From: JBDKUD01 sp050943315
GTDB taxonomy: Bacteria > Bacillota > Syntrophomonadia > Syntrophomonadales > Syntrophomonadaceae
Length of the DNA: 27,792 nucleotides
Reading direction: 5' to 3'
Assembly (NCBI GenBank): GCA_050943315.1
Contig: JBMNOY010000025.1
Span: 1-27,792, forward strand
Positions 1 to 7,505 of this stretch are shown piece after piece; the first letter of the stretch is position 1, and each line of letters opens with the position of its first letter. The position numbers were made by a program, and so were the translations under genes. Below the pieces are notes generated by a model that saw only the letters and a list, made by a program, of their open reading frames with translations, was not told the DNA's origin and searched no databases.

Positions 1-131
1 GGCTCCCCCTTCCACACTAACCTATTAGTATTATTGTATCATCGCCGCGGGTATTGCTATGAGCAATTTACAGCATAACAATACTACTTATGCTTAAAAC
101 TAATTATATTTAATCGCATCAATCGCCTAAT

Positions 132-183
132 TTACGGTTGAATAAGTTATAATGTTATAATGAAATATAACATTATAACTTAT
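132..183. promoter_or_regulatory. AT-rich perfect inverted repeat with embedded -10 box (candidate operator/promoter)
   Basis: Positions 142-159 and 166-183 form a perfect 18-bp inverted repeat around a 6-nt centre. The left arm holds two TATAAT hexamers (148-153 and 156-161); TTACGG at 132-137 lies 18 bp upstream of the second and could be a weak -35. No T-run follows the right arm, so it is not a terminator. A dimeric repressor bound here would cover the -10 of the rhodanese lipoprotein gene, leaving a leader of about 110 nt. No other gene or motif was seen between positions 1 and 275. Confidence 0.4.
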
Positions 184-275
184 GGAAAACGGGTGTTAAT
201 CTAAAGGTAAAGGGCGGGATAAGCACTTTTTGGTTCAGTAAACTGAATAATTTGCAATTGTGGGGAGGGATAAGA

Positions 276-1178
276 GTGAAAATGACCTGTTTAAAAAGAC
301 ATCGCCTTTTCGTACTTCTAGCTGTATTCGTACTCCTGGCTTCAGTAGTGGCAGGATGTGCAACTACTGAAGCCACTGACAAGCCAGCCCCAACGGTAAG
401 CATGGACAAGCTGGCTGATGACTACTTTAATAATATGCCCGAAAACCTGTACAAAATTACCCCGGAAGAACTAAAAGCCCATGTTGATGCCAATGATCCT
501 TCAATTCTTATCATTGATATCAGAATGCCTGAAGACTATAACCAAGGACATATCAAAGGCGCAGTGAACATTCCCTTGGATGAAATGGGTAAATACCTGG
601 ATAAATTTCCGGCCGATAAAGAAATTATCGTAGCCTGCTATACCGGCCAAACTGCTGGTCAAGCCGTAGCGGTCTTAAACATCTATGGTTATAATGCCCG
701 TTCTTTGCACCTGGGCACAGAAAAGGGCTGGGTGGGTACAGCCCATTATCCCCTGGATACCGCTGGTGTATTGCTGCCTGCTGATGTAACCCCAGCCAAA
801 GCTCCCAGTCAAGAGATTGCTCAAAAGTGTGCGGACTACTTTAATAACATGCCTCCAAATCTTAACAAGATTGACGCCGTCCAGCTGAAAGCCAAAATAG
901 ACGCCCAGGAAGATCTTCAAATAGTAAGTATTCGAAACGTTCAGGATTATGTTAAGGGGGATATCCCCGGAGCCATTAATATACCTTTTAAAGAAATTAA
1001 CCAAAATCTGAACCAGATAAGCCAGGACAAACCCGTAATAATATCCTGCTACACCGGACAGACCGCCGGTCAGACAGTAGCCCTGCTGAAGCTCTTGGGT
1101 TATGATGCTTTATCACTATCCAGCGGTTTTGATCTTAGTTGGAGAGCAGGAGGTTTTCCGGTAGTGGTTCCCGAGTAG
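276..1178 (+). CDS. lipoprotein with two tandem rhodanese domains
   Basis: This encodes a 300-residue secreted lipoprotein. The GTG at 276 is chosen because GGGGAGGGA (262-270) sits at the right distance; a TTG at 252 is further upstream but has no SD. A hydrophobic stretch (about residues 11-27) ends in the lipobox VAGC with the lipidated Cys at residue 28. Two homologous rhodanese domains follow (about 50-165 and 188-300), each opened by the same DYFNNMP segment and each with a CYTGQTAGQ active loop, with Cys121 and Cys258 as the persulfide-carrying residues. The Asp-x-Arg element before the first loop (DIR, 81-83) is SIR in the second copy, so the second domain may differ in activity. Both loops are nearly identical, which points to a recent internal duplication. 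The likely role is extracytoplasmic sulfane-sulfur transfer or binding; the substrate is unknown. Confidence 0.88.
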   Translation: MKMTCLKRHRLFVLLAVFVLLASVVAGCATTEATDKPAPTVSMDKLADDYFNNMPENLYKITPEELKAHVDANDPSILIIDIRMPEDYNQGHIKGAVNIPLDEMGKYLDKFPADKEIIVACYTGQTAGQAVAVLNIYGYNARSLHLGTEKGWVGTAHYPLDTAGVLLPADVTPAKAPSQEIAQKCADYFNNMPPNLNKIDAVQLKAKIDAQEDLQIVSIRNVQDYVKGDIPGAINIPFKEINQNLNQISQDKPVIISCYTGQTAGQTVALLKLLGYDALSLSSGFDLSWRAGGFPVVVPE

Positions 1179-1283
1179 TAAAATTAATGCCAAAAACCAG
1201 GGGCGGCATCAGTTCCCCGATGTTATTAAGCTTTAGGTAGTTTTACAAATGGTAGTTCAAAAAACTATTGGGGTGTGGTAAAA

Positions 1284-1652
1284 GTGAAAATCGATAGTAA
1301 AAGTCCTATACCTATAAATGTACAGCTTAAAGAGAAGCTTAAATATGCCATTGAGACGGGTAATATTCCTTCTGGAAGTCAACTTCCAACTGTGCGTCAA
1401 ATGGCTGTAGACTTACAGATAAATTTGAATACTGTTCGTAAAGTCTATCATGATCTTGAACGTGAGGGCTATATCTCTACTCGCCAGGGAAAAGGTACGT
1501 TTGTAGTAGGCATTCCTAAACGAACCAGCCGTGATGCCAATAAGCAAAAAATAATGGAGGACCTGCTTCAGAATGCTTTGATCCAAGGCTATGCTCTGGG
1601 CTTTAACACTAGCGAAATTATCAACATGTTAAAAGCCAAGTGTGACCAGTAG
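1284..1652 (+). CDS. GntR-family transcriptional regulator, YtrA type
   Basis: This is a small (122-residue) regulator with an N-terminal GntR winged helix-turn-helix (about 5-75) and a short helical C-terminal tail for dimerisation, the YtrA architecture that lacks a large effector domain. Typical family features are SPIPINVQLKEKLKYAI, the recognition region LPTVRQMAVDLQINLNTVRK and the wing REGYISTRQGKGTFV. I chose GTG 1284 because GGGGTG (1270-1275) is 8 nt away; GTG 1275 in the same frame would overlap that SD. Upstream lie direct repeats GGTAGTT (1236-1242, 1251-1257) and a short palindrome (1253-1267), which may be its own operator. YtrA-type proteins usually repress a neighbouring transporter operon; here the next gene is a YitT-family membrane protein 93 nt downstream, so the target is uncertain. 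Confidence 0.88.
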   Translation: MKIDSKSPIPINVQLKEKLKYAIETGNIPSGSQLPTVRQMAVDLQINLNTVRKVYHDLEREGYISTRQGKGTFVVGIPKRTSRDANKQKIMEDLLQNALIQGYALGFNTSEIINMLKAKCDQ

Positions 1653-1745
1653 AACTACTGGCACAAGTCTCTTCTAAAGGGCGGCTACATTACGGGAAAC
1701 ACTTATTCATACAATTAACAAGTAATAAACAGAGGGTTAGATGAG

Positions 1746-2612
1746 ATGACGAAAAAATACTTAACACACGAATTTATTAGAAAGTACACATTTCTATTCT
1801 TGGGCGCAATATTTGCTTCTATTGGCATAGAGGAATTCCTGGTTCCCAATAAAATGATTGATGGCGGTATTACCGGTATATCAATTATTACCAGTTATTT
1901 GACCAATTTTCCTCTCGGAATTATTATATTCGCCTTAAATATACCGTTTTTAGTAATTGGCTACCGGCAAATAGGAAAAAGATTCGTAGCCGCCACACTA
2001 TTTTCGATTACCATACTGTCCATTGGGGTCACCCTACTCAAACCTTTCCCCGGGGTTACAGGGGATATGCTGCTGGCAGTGGTATTCGGAGGAATAATAC
2101 TGGGGTTTGGCGTAGGTTTAATAATTCGCTTTGGCGGATCACTGGATGGAACCGAAATCGTGGCAATCATTCTGGACAAGCGAAGCGGATTTTCCGTTGG
2201 TGAGTTTATTATGTTTTTTAACATTTTTATACTGGGCAGTGCGGGTTTCTTTTTTGGCTGGGATAAGGCTATGTATTCTCTCATAGCTTACTTCATAGCT
2301 TTTAAGACCATAGATCTGACTATACAGGGCCTCGATGATACTAAAGAAGTTAAGATTATTTCAGATAAATCGGAAGAAATTGCTGCTGTTTTGATGGAGC
2401 GTTTAGGGCTGGGGGTTACTTTTCTTGAAGGAATCGGCGGCTACTCAGGTGAATCTAAGCCTGTACTGTATTCGCTCATATCCAGATTTGAGATTGCCGA
2501 GTTAAAAGCCATAATAGATGAAATTGATGAAAAAGCCTTTGTAACTATTAGTAACATCCATGAGGTTATGGGAGGAGTACTTAGCAGAAAAAATAAGCAT
2601 AATCACGGATAG
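1746..2612 (+). CDS. YitT family membrane protein (DUF161 + DUF2179)
   Basis: This 288-residue protein has the standard length and layout of the YitT family: about five hydrophobic segments in residues 12-190 (for example around 50-70, 80-100, 108-130 and 150-185), then a soluble C-terminal DUF2179 domain (about 200-280) with the family segment VTFLEGIGGYSGESKPVLY. The N-terminal EEFLVPNKMIDGGITGIS block is also characteristic. The start is the ATG after GAGGG (1732-1736, 9-nt spacing); an out-of-frame ATG at 1741 is ignored. It is an inner-membrane protein of unsettled function, often proposed to be a transporter. The transcription unit ends at the hairpin at 2666-2697. Confidence 0.9.
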   Translation: MTKKYLTHEFIRKYTFLFLGAIFASIGIEEFLVPNKMIDGGITGISIITSYLTNFPLGIIIFALNIPFLVIGYRQIGKRFVAATLFSITILSIGVTLLKPFPGVTGDMLLAVVFGGIILGFGVGLIIRFGGSLDGTEIVAIILDKRSGFSVGEFIMFFNIFILGSAGFFFGWDKAMYSLIAYFIAFKTIDLTIQGLDDTKEVKIISDKSEEIAAVLMERLGLGVTFLEGIGGYSGESKPVLYSLISRFEIAELKAIIDEIDEKAFVTISNIHEVMGGVLSRKNKHNHG

Positions 2613-2665
2613 TGCTTCATTACTGGTAATCTTCCTGAATGGCAAAGTAAATACCAGGATTATAA

Positions 2666-2697
2666 AACCGGGAACTAGAATTTCTTAGTTCCCGGTT
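2666..2697. terminator. bidirectional hairpin between convergent genes
   Basis: AACCGGGAACTA (2666-2677) pairs perfectly with 2686-2697 around an 8-nt loop. Read on the minus strand the stem is followed by TTTTATAA, a reasonable U-tract for the chemoreceptor gene. On the plus strand the tail (AGATTTATG) is weaker. It lies between the YitT gene and the chemoreceptor gene, which converge. Confidence 0.7.
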
Positions 2698-2766
2698 AGA
2701 TTTATGTTAGCTTTATAGAGTTTACCACTTGTAAAGGGTTAGTATGTGGCAAGGTAATTTATAGAG

Positions 2767-4740
2767 TTAGACAGTAAACTGCTTTACTCCTTCCAGTAAC
2801 CTGTCTGCTTCCTCAGCCAGCCTTTCCGCCTGGCGGTTAATATCCTGAACCGCAGCAGTTTGCTGCTGGGTAGCTGCAGCCACTTTTTCGGAGTTGGCTG
2901 CACTTCTTGCTGAGAGCTGTTCAATATCATGAATGGTAGCTGATACCTGGCTGGCACCAAGGTTTAATTTATTCACATCCACTGCTATTTGTCTGATGTG
3001 GCTGGTAATATTATCAACCGATTCTTTGACAATGTCAAAGTAGTCACGGGCCTCGTTGGCTACTCTAGCCTGCTCCACAGCTATGGCTTCCGCCGACCGC
3101 ATTTCTTTAACTGCCTGTTCAGTGCTTATTTGCGTCTCCTGAATTAAGGAGGATATTTCCTGACTGGAGGTAGCCGATTCTTCCGCTAGTTTTCTTACTT
3201 CCTCAGCTACCACGGCAAACTCACGGCCATGTTCTCCGGCCCGGGCCGCTTCAATAGCGGCATTTAATGCCAGGAGGTTGGTCTGGCCGGCAATATCACT
3301 GATGACTTCTACTATTTGACCAATACGGGAGGAATTTGCTGCCAGGGCATCAATACACTGGGCTACAGCTGTGGAAGCCTTCCGGTTTTCCTCTACCATG
3401 GCTAATTGATTCATAACTGCCTCAAACCCCTGCTTAACTGATGCATGAGCCTCTTCTCCCCTCTGGAAGGAAACCTCCATGCCTTGTTTTATATTCTCTA
3501 TGGCCTGAACCATTTCTGTAACCATTTGGGCGCCTTTTTGCACACCCTGAGCCTGGTTGCTCATATCCCGGGCTACATCGGTTATGGTTGCAGCGATTTG
3601 CTCTGAAGCTTGACCAGTTTCCCGAGTAGTGGCACGAATGTTCCGGGAAGTAGTGCCCACTAAATCAGCAGCTGAAGTGATTTCCTGAACCAGTGTGCGC
3701 AGATTGTCTACCATACGGTTAAAGGCAGAACTTACTTCGCTAACCTCGTCGTTACCATAGACTGCCGTTCGAACGGTTAAATCACCGGTCGCTAATTTCT
3801 CGGCATTATGGGCCAGATCTTGAATCGGCCTGGTAATCCGATTGGCAAAAATCAACGTCAAAAGGGCTACCAGTAGTAACACTACTATGCCAACCGTAGC
3901 GAACTTAATTTTTAGACTGCTAAGATTCGCCAGTTCCTGATAGGCTACATCTTTGGGTATGGCCATACCAAAAACCCATCCTGAAGAAGGAAGCTTTTGG
4001 AATACAATGAGTTGCTGCCCTTTTAGGTCATATTCAATTAATCCCTGGTCTTTGGACAGCATTTGTTCCGCCAATTTTTTGGTGGCCGGGTTTTTAAGTA
4101 AGTTAGTTGATACCAACTTTTTATCGGGATGGGCTATGGCTACACCATTGGTGTCTAACATAAAGCCATACCCTTTTCCGCTTAAATTCATTTGCTCAAC
4201 CTTTTGAGTCAAAGTTTCCAGCAGTATATCTTCAGACAGAACCCCGCGCACAGTTCCTGATGTATCCTTAAGGGGGAGAGCTACCGATACAGCATATTTG
4301 CCGGTTACAGCATCCAAATAAGGAGCAGAAAAGATCAGACCATTTTTCTCTATGGCCCGCTGATACCATACCCTTTCCTGGGGAGCGTAGCTTGCAGGGG
4401 GTGTCCACCCTGAACCATCGAGAAAAGTGCCATCGGTAAAGCCAATATAAAGATCGCTTAGGGCTGGGTCCTTTTTGTAGGCGTGTAGGTATGAAACTGG
4501 TACCGGACCGTTACCAACACTGGACTCAATGGTGTTACAGATGGTCTCGGCAGTTTTAGACTTGGCTACCAGCCAGCCATCTAACTCATGAGTGTTTCCT
4601 TCAGCCGTAACCAACATCTGCTCCTTAATGCTGGTCACCAGCTGCTTTTTGGCATAAGAATACCCCAGGTAGGATACTGCCGCTAGCGAAATACCAAGTA
4701 CTAACGAAAATACTACTAATAACTTTAGTTTAAGCTTCAT
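2767..4740 (-). CDS. methyl-accepting chemotaxis protein with dCache sensor
   Basis: This is a 657-residue transmembrane chemoreceptor. TM1 is about residues 7-29, followed by an extracytoplasmic dCache_1 sensor (about 30-275), TM2 about 277-300, a HAMP domain starting at RITRPI (about 300-352), and a cytoplasmic signalling domain whose conserved tip reads QTNLLALNAAIEAARAGEHG. The sensor holds Y118, R123, W125, Y126, Y141, D143 and D171. That spacing matches the dCache_1 amino-acid-binding motif (Y-x4-R-x-W-Y, later Y-x-D and D) as I remember it from Pseudomonas PctA, so amino acids are the predicted ligands. The start is ATG 4740 with AAAGGAG (4752-4758) upstream. No chemotaxis kinase or methylase gene is adjacent, so this is an orphan receptor gene working with a distant che cluster. 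Confidence 0.95.
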   Translation of the reverse strand: MKLKLKLLVVFSLVLGISLAAVSYLGYSYAKKQLVTSIKEQMLVTAEGNTHELDGWLVAKSKTAETICNTIESSVGNGPVPVSYLHAYKKDPALSDLYIGFTDGTFLDGSGWTPPASYAPQERVWYQRAIEKNGLIFSAPYLDAVTGKYAVSVALPLKDTSGTVRGVLSEDILLETLTQKVEQMNLSGKGYGFMLDTNGVAIAHPDKKLVSTNLLKNPATKKLAEQMLSKDQGLIEYDLKGQQLIVFQKLPSSGWVFGMAIPKDVAYQELANLSSLKIKFATVGIVVLLLVALLTLIFANRITRPIQDLAHNAEKLATGDLTVRTAVYGNDEVSEVSSAFNRMVDNLRTLVQEITSAADLVGTTSRNIRATTRETGQASEQIAATITDVARDMSNQAQGVQKGAQMVTEMVQAIENIKQGMEVSFQRGEEAHASVKQGFEAVMNQLAMVEENRKASTAVAQCIDALAANSSRIGQIVEVISDIAGQTNLLALNAAIEAARAGEHGREFAVVAEEVRKLAEESATSSQEISSLIQETQISTEQAVKEMRSAEAIAVEQARVANEARDYFDIVKESVDNITSHIRQIAVDVNKLNLGASQVSATIHDIEQLSARSAANSEKVAAATQQQTAAVQDINRQAERLAEEADRLLEGVKQFTV

Positions 4741-4773
4741 AAGCCTGCTTTCTCCTTTCGTAATTAGGTGCGT

Positions 4774-4802
4774 TTAATAATCAGCGAATACTATCAGTTC
4801 AA
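4774..4802 (-). promoter_or_regulatory. candidate sigma-A promoter of the chemoreceptor gene
   Basis: On the minus strand TTGAAC (4797-4802) is separated by 17 nt from TATTAA (4774-4779). It lies 34-62 nt upstream of the chemoreceptor start. I looked for the flagellar sigma-D pattern (TAAA, 15 nt, GCCGATAA) in this region and did not find a good match. Confidence 0.4.
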
Positions 4803-5036
4803 GAGAAATTAGCTGCCTGGTATAGATATCTGGCGTGTTGGTTATTATGATGTAATATTTTCTGACTGACTTTATTCGACGGTTAATTACCATATACCTC
4901 TTTTATATATAAAATCAAGCATATTAATAATTAAACTAATAAATGCAGTAAAAGCAATATCTTATCATTTTATATCGAATTCTCCAATAAAATGCTTTTT
5001 GGTTATAGAAAAACAACAATGAAGGATTATACTTTT

Positions 5037-5169
5037 GGTGGCAGGTGGCAGGTGGCAGGTGGCAGGTGGCAGGTGGCAGGTGGCAGGTGGCAGGTGGCAG
5101 GTGGCAGGTGACAGGTGGCAGGTGGCAGGTGGCAGGTGGCAGGTGGCGGGTGGCAGGTGGCAGGTGGCA
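5037..5169 (+). repeat. tandem heptamer array, (GGTGGCA)19
   Basis: Nineteen consecutive 7-bp units run from 5037 to 5169. Seventeen are identical; unit 11 (5107-5113) reads GGTGACA and unit 16 (5142-5148) reads GGTGGCG. A degenerate tail (GGTAGCT, then GTGGCAGGTGGCTGTGG) continues to about 5193. The array is G-rich on the plus strand. It lies in the 558-bp gap between the chemoreceptor start and the LUD gene, and ends about 55 bp before the LUD gene's -10 box. Seven is not a multiple of three, so all frames stay open through it and give spurious heptapeptide-repeat ORFs. I see nothing gene-like in 4803-5036. Slipped-strand copy-number change is expected for such an array but is not shown by one sequence. 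Confidence 0.97.
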
Positions 5170-5224
5170 GGTAGCTGTGGCAGGTGGCTGTGGTATGAGG
5201 TAGAAAGATTTTTGCTTTTTAATT

Positions 5225-5233
5225 TGATATAAT
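5225..5233 (+). promoter_or_regulatory. extended -10 promoter of the LUD-domain gene
   Basis: TGATATAAT is an exact extended -10 (TG-n-TATAAT) with no convincing -35 hexamer, which is normal for this promoter class. It lies 66 nt upstream of the ATG at 5299 and about 55 bp downstream of the end of the heptamer array. Confidence 0.55.
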
Positions 5234-5298
5234 TACCGCAACGGAATTTATTGCTGACATCGATAGTAAAGAGCATGAGCAGTGGAGGAGAATGTTTT

Positions 5299-5943
5299 AT
5301 GAGCAGTAAATGGATGGATTGGACATATGAGCAAAAATGTCACCAAGCTGTAGAGGTTTTAAAGAAAAAGGGTTTTGCAGCCGTATTTTGTGAAGACCGG
5401 CAACAGGCGGCAAAATATATAAAAGAGGCTGCCCAGCAGGCGACTACGATTGGTTTGGGGGGTTCCGTTTCCGTACAAGAGCTATCCATCATGTCTGAGT
5501 TGGAACAGATGGGTAAGGAGTTATTAAACCATGGGCAGGCGGGGCTTAGCACCGGGCAGAAAATTGATATAATGCGCCGCCAGCTGACATGTGACCTTTT
5601 TTTGGCCGGAACCAATGCTTTAACCTTGAATGGCGAATTAGTCAATATTGATGCTACCGGTAACCGGGTAGGAGCTATGTTCTTTGGGCCTAAAAAGATA
5701 ATTGTGGTTGCCGGCCGCAATAAGATTGTTGAGAATCGGGATGAGGCGGTGAAAAGAATAAAAGACTATGCTGCACCGGCTAATGCGCGGCGGCTGGGAT
5801 GCAAGACCCCCTGCGCGGCTACTGGTTTCTGTGCTGATTGCGAGTCTGCGGAACGTATTTGCCGGATTACGGTAATTATCGACCACCTGCCCAGGTTCTC
5901 TGATATTACGGTTTTGGTGGTTAACGAGGATATGGGATTATAA
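5299..5943 (+). CDS. LUD-domain (LutC/YkgG-like, DUF162) protein with C-terminal cysteine cluster
   Basis: This 214-residue cytoplasmic protein belongs to the LUD family, shown by the core GLGGSVSVQELSIM, DLFLAGTNALTLNGELVNIDATGNRVGAM and the segment FGPKKIIVVAGRNKIV. The C-terminus carries C168-x3-C172-x5-C178-x2-C181-x6-C188, a pattern seen in single-gene clostridial LUD proteins that could bind an Fe-S cluster or metal. ATG 5299 is chosen because GGAGGAG (5284-5290) is 8 nt upstream; an in-frame TTG at 5251 has no SD. Canonical lutA and lutB partners are absent, so a role in lactate oxidation cannot be assumed; the LUD fold resembles CoA-transferase/isomerase folds. The gene converges on the CoA-transferase gene. 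Confidence 0.87.
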   Translation: MSSKWMDWTYEQKCHQAVEVLKKKGFAAVFCEDRQQAAKYIKEAAQQATTIGLGGSVSVQELSIMSELEQMGKELLNHGQAGLSTGQKIDIMRRQLTCDLFLAGTNALTLNGELVNIDATGNRVGAMFFGPKKIIVVAGRNKIVENRDEAVKRIKDYAAPANARRLGCKTPCAATGFCADCESAERICRITVIIDHLPRFSDITVLVVNEDMGL

Positions 5944-5959
5944 AGTTTTGACCAGCTAA

Positions 5960-5989
5960 AAGGGCCGGAGTATTGTATCTCCGGCCCTT
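5960..5989. terminator. bidirectional hairpin between LUD gene and CoA-transferase gene
   Basis: AAGGGCCGGAG (5960-5970) pairs perfectly with 5979-5989 around an 8-nt loop, a GC-rich 11-bp stem. The minus-strand tail is TTTTAG, so termination of the CoA-transferase transcript is better supported; the plus-strand tail is poor in T. Confidence 0.7.
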
Positions 5990-5993
5990 AAGG

Positions 5994-7361
5994 TTACTTA
6001 TCCCCATCTTGTTTATTGGTTCGCAGCCATATTTTCATATCATCAGCCGCTTTTATCAAATCATCGCGAAAATCGGGATGAGCGATATTGATCAGGGCTT
6101 CCGCACGCTGCCAGGTAGATTTGCCTTTCATCTGGGCTATCCCGTATTCAGTTACAATATAATGCACTACCGCTCGCGAGGAGGTAACAATCGCACCGGG
6201 GGTAAGTACGGGCTTGATGCGGGATTGCAGTTTTCCTTCATTATCCGTAAAAGTTGAACTAAGACAGATAAGCGCCTTGCCATCCCGGGAAGCAAAGGCC
6301 CCCAGCACGAAATCCAGCTGACCACCTGTTCCGGATATATTCCGGGTACCGGCCGATTCTGAACACACCTGGCTGAACAAGTCTACTTCAATGGCATTAT
6401 TTATAGAGATAACCTTGTCATTTTGGGCTATAATACCCGGATTATTAGTGTAGTCTACCGGATAAGAAGCGCACAACGGGTTGTTATCGAGAAATTCGTA
6501 CAGTCGGGAGCTTCCCATGGCAAAAGTATAGACCATCTTGTAGCGATCTATGTTCTTTTTGGCACCAGTAATGCGGCCAGCTTCGTACATGTCCATATAA
6601 GCATCAACCATCATTTCCGTATGCACACCCAGGTCTTTAAGGTCACTGTCAGCAATCAGAGAGCCCACTACATTGGGCAATCCGCCAATACCCAGCTGGA
6701 TACAACAGCCGTCTTCCAGTTCCTTCATGACGTGACTGGCTATTTTCCGGTCGATATCAGTGGGTTGGGCCGGTTTCAATACCGGTAACGGCGAGTTGTC
6801 ACTTTCAACTATATAATCGACCTGGGAAATATGTATTGATTCTTGATTGCCTCCCAGACAGGTGGGGACAGAACGATTGACTTCCACAATGACCTTTTTG
6901 GATTTGCGTGTGGAAGCCAGGGTGGTAGAGTTGCTGGGACCCAGGTTAAAAAAGCCTTTTTCATCCATTGGCCCAACCAAAATCATGGACAGGTCATAGT
7001 CGATGTATTTTTCAATTATACTGGGCAACTGGTGATAGGTATAAGGAATATAGTTGCATAGATTACGGTCATGCATTTTACGGGCTGGAGCTCCAAAGTG
7101 ATAGTCATCGAAAATAAAATGTTCCCGGCTGGGGTTGGCCTTAACCACTTCCGGTATTCTGGTCAGGCAGGTGTAACGCAGCTGCACGTTTTGCAGTTCA
7201 TTTACCCGGCGGGCCAGGGCTTTATCCAGCACCTCAGGAAACATCAGGAATTCTCCGTAAAAAATAATATCACCCGATTTTACCAATTGAGCTGCTTTGT
7301 CGGCAGTAGTCAGTTTTTCTTGATATTGCTTTTGAAAAATATCCTTGGTGTACATAGCCAT
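5994..7361 (-). CDS. acetyl-CoA hydrolase/transferase family CoA-transferase (butyryl-CoA:acetate or 4-hydroxybutyrate type)
   Basis: This is a 455-residue cytoplasmic enzyme of the class I CoA-transferase superfamily, in the Cat1/AbfT/But branch. It moves CoA between an acyl-CoA and a free carboxylate through a glutamyl-CoA thioester. The expected catalytic Glu is E249 in GVHTEMMVDAY. Other family blocks are GPMDEKGFFNLGPSN (130-144), the glycine loop QLGIGGLPNVVG (222-233) and, near the C-terminus, VVHYIVTEYGIAQMKGKS. ATG 7361 follows a G-run SD (7373-7379); the next Met is two codons in. In a fatty-acid oxidiser the likely use is interconversion of butyryl-CoA and acetate with butyrate and acetyl-CoA, but the substrate cannot be read from sequence alone. 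The gene is monocistronic between two convergent or divergent units. Confidence 0.88.
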   Translation of the reverse strand: MAMYTKDIFQKQYQEKLTTADKAAQLVKSGDIIFYGEFLMFPEVLDKALARRVNELQNVQLRYTCLTRIPEVVKANPSREHFIFDDYHFGAPARKMHDRNLCNYIPYTYHQLPSIIEKYIDYDLSMILVGPMDEKGFFNLGPSNSTTLASTRKSKKVIVEVNRSVPTCLGGNQESIHISQVDYIVESDNSPLPVLKPAQPTDIDRKIASHVMKELEDGCCIQLGIGGLPNVVGSLIADSDLKDLGVHTEMMVDAYMDMYEAGRITGAKKNIDRYKMVYTFAMGSSRLYEFLDNNPLCASYPVDYTNNPGIIAQNDKVISINNAIEVDLFSQVCSESAGTRNISGTGGQLDFVLGAFASRDGKALICLSSTFTDNEGKLQSRIKPVLTPGAIVTSSRAVVHYIVTEYGIAQMKGKSTWQRAEALINIAHPDFRDDLIKAADDMKIWLRTNKQDGDK

Positions 7362-7505
7362 ACTTAACGATTCCCCCCCAATTATTTTCTGATACTACAT
7401 TGTAAGAATTTACACCCTTTGGAAAAATGAATATACACGTCATATTATAATAACAATAGGTTTGAAGCGATAGATGTTTCGAAAAAAATTCTTTTTTGAG
7501 GATTA

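Noticed and set aside
5037..5169. CRISPR array
   Set aside because: The units are contiguous 7-mers with no spacers, and no cas gene is nearby.
4965..5276. Open frames on both strands through the heptamer array giving heptapeptide-repeat proteins
   Set aside because: A 7-bp unit keeps every frame open when it lacks stops. The frames have no SD, no domain and are fully explained by the repeat.
6843..7367. Plus-strand open frames opposite the CoA-transferase gene
   Set aside because: They are antisense shadows of a well-conserved enzyme gene and lack SD sites.
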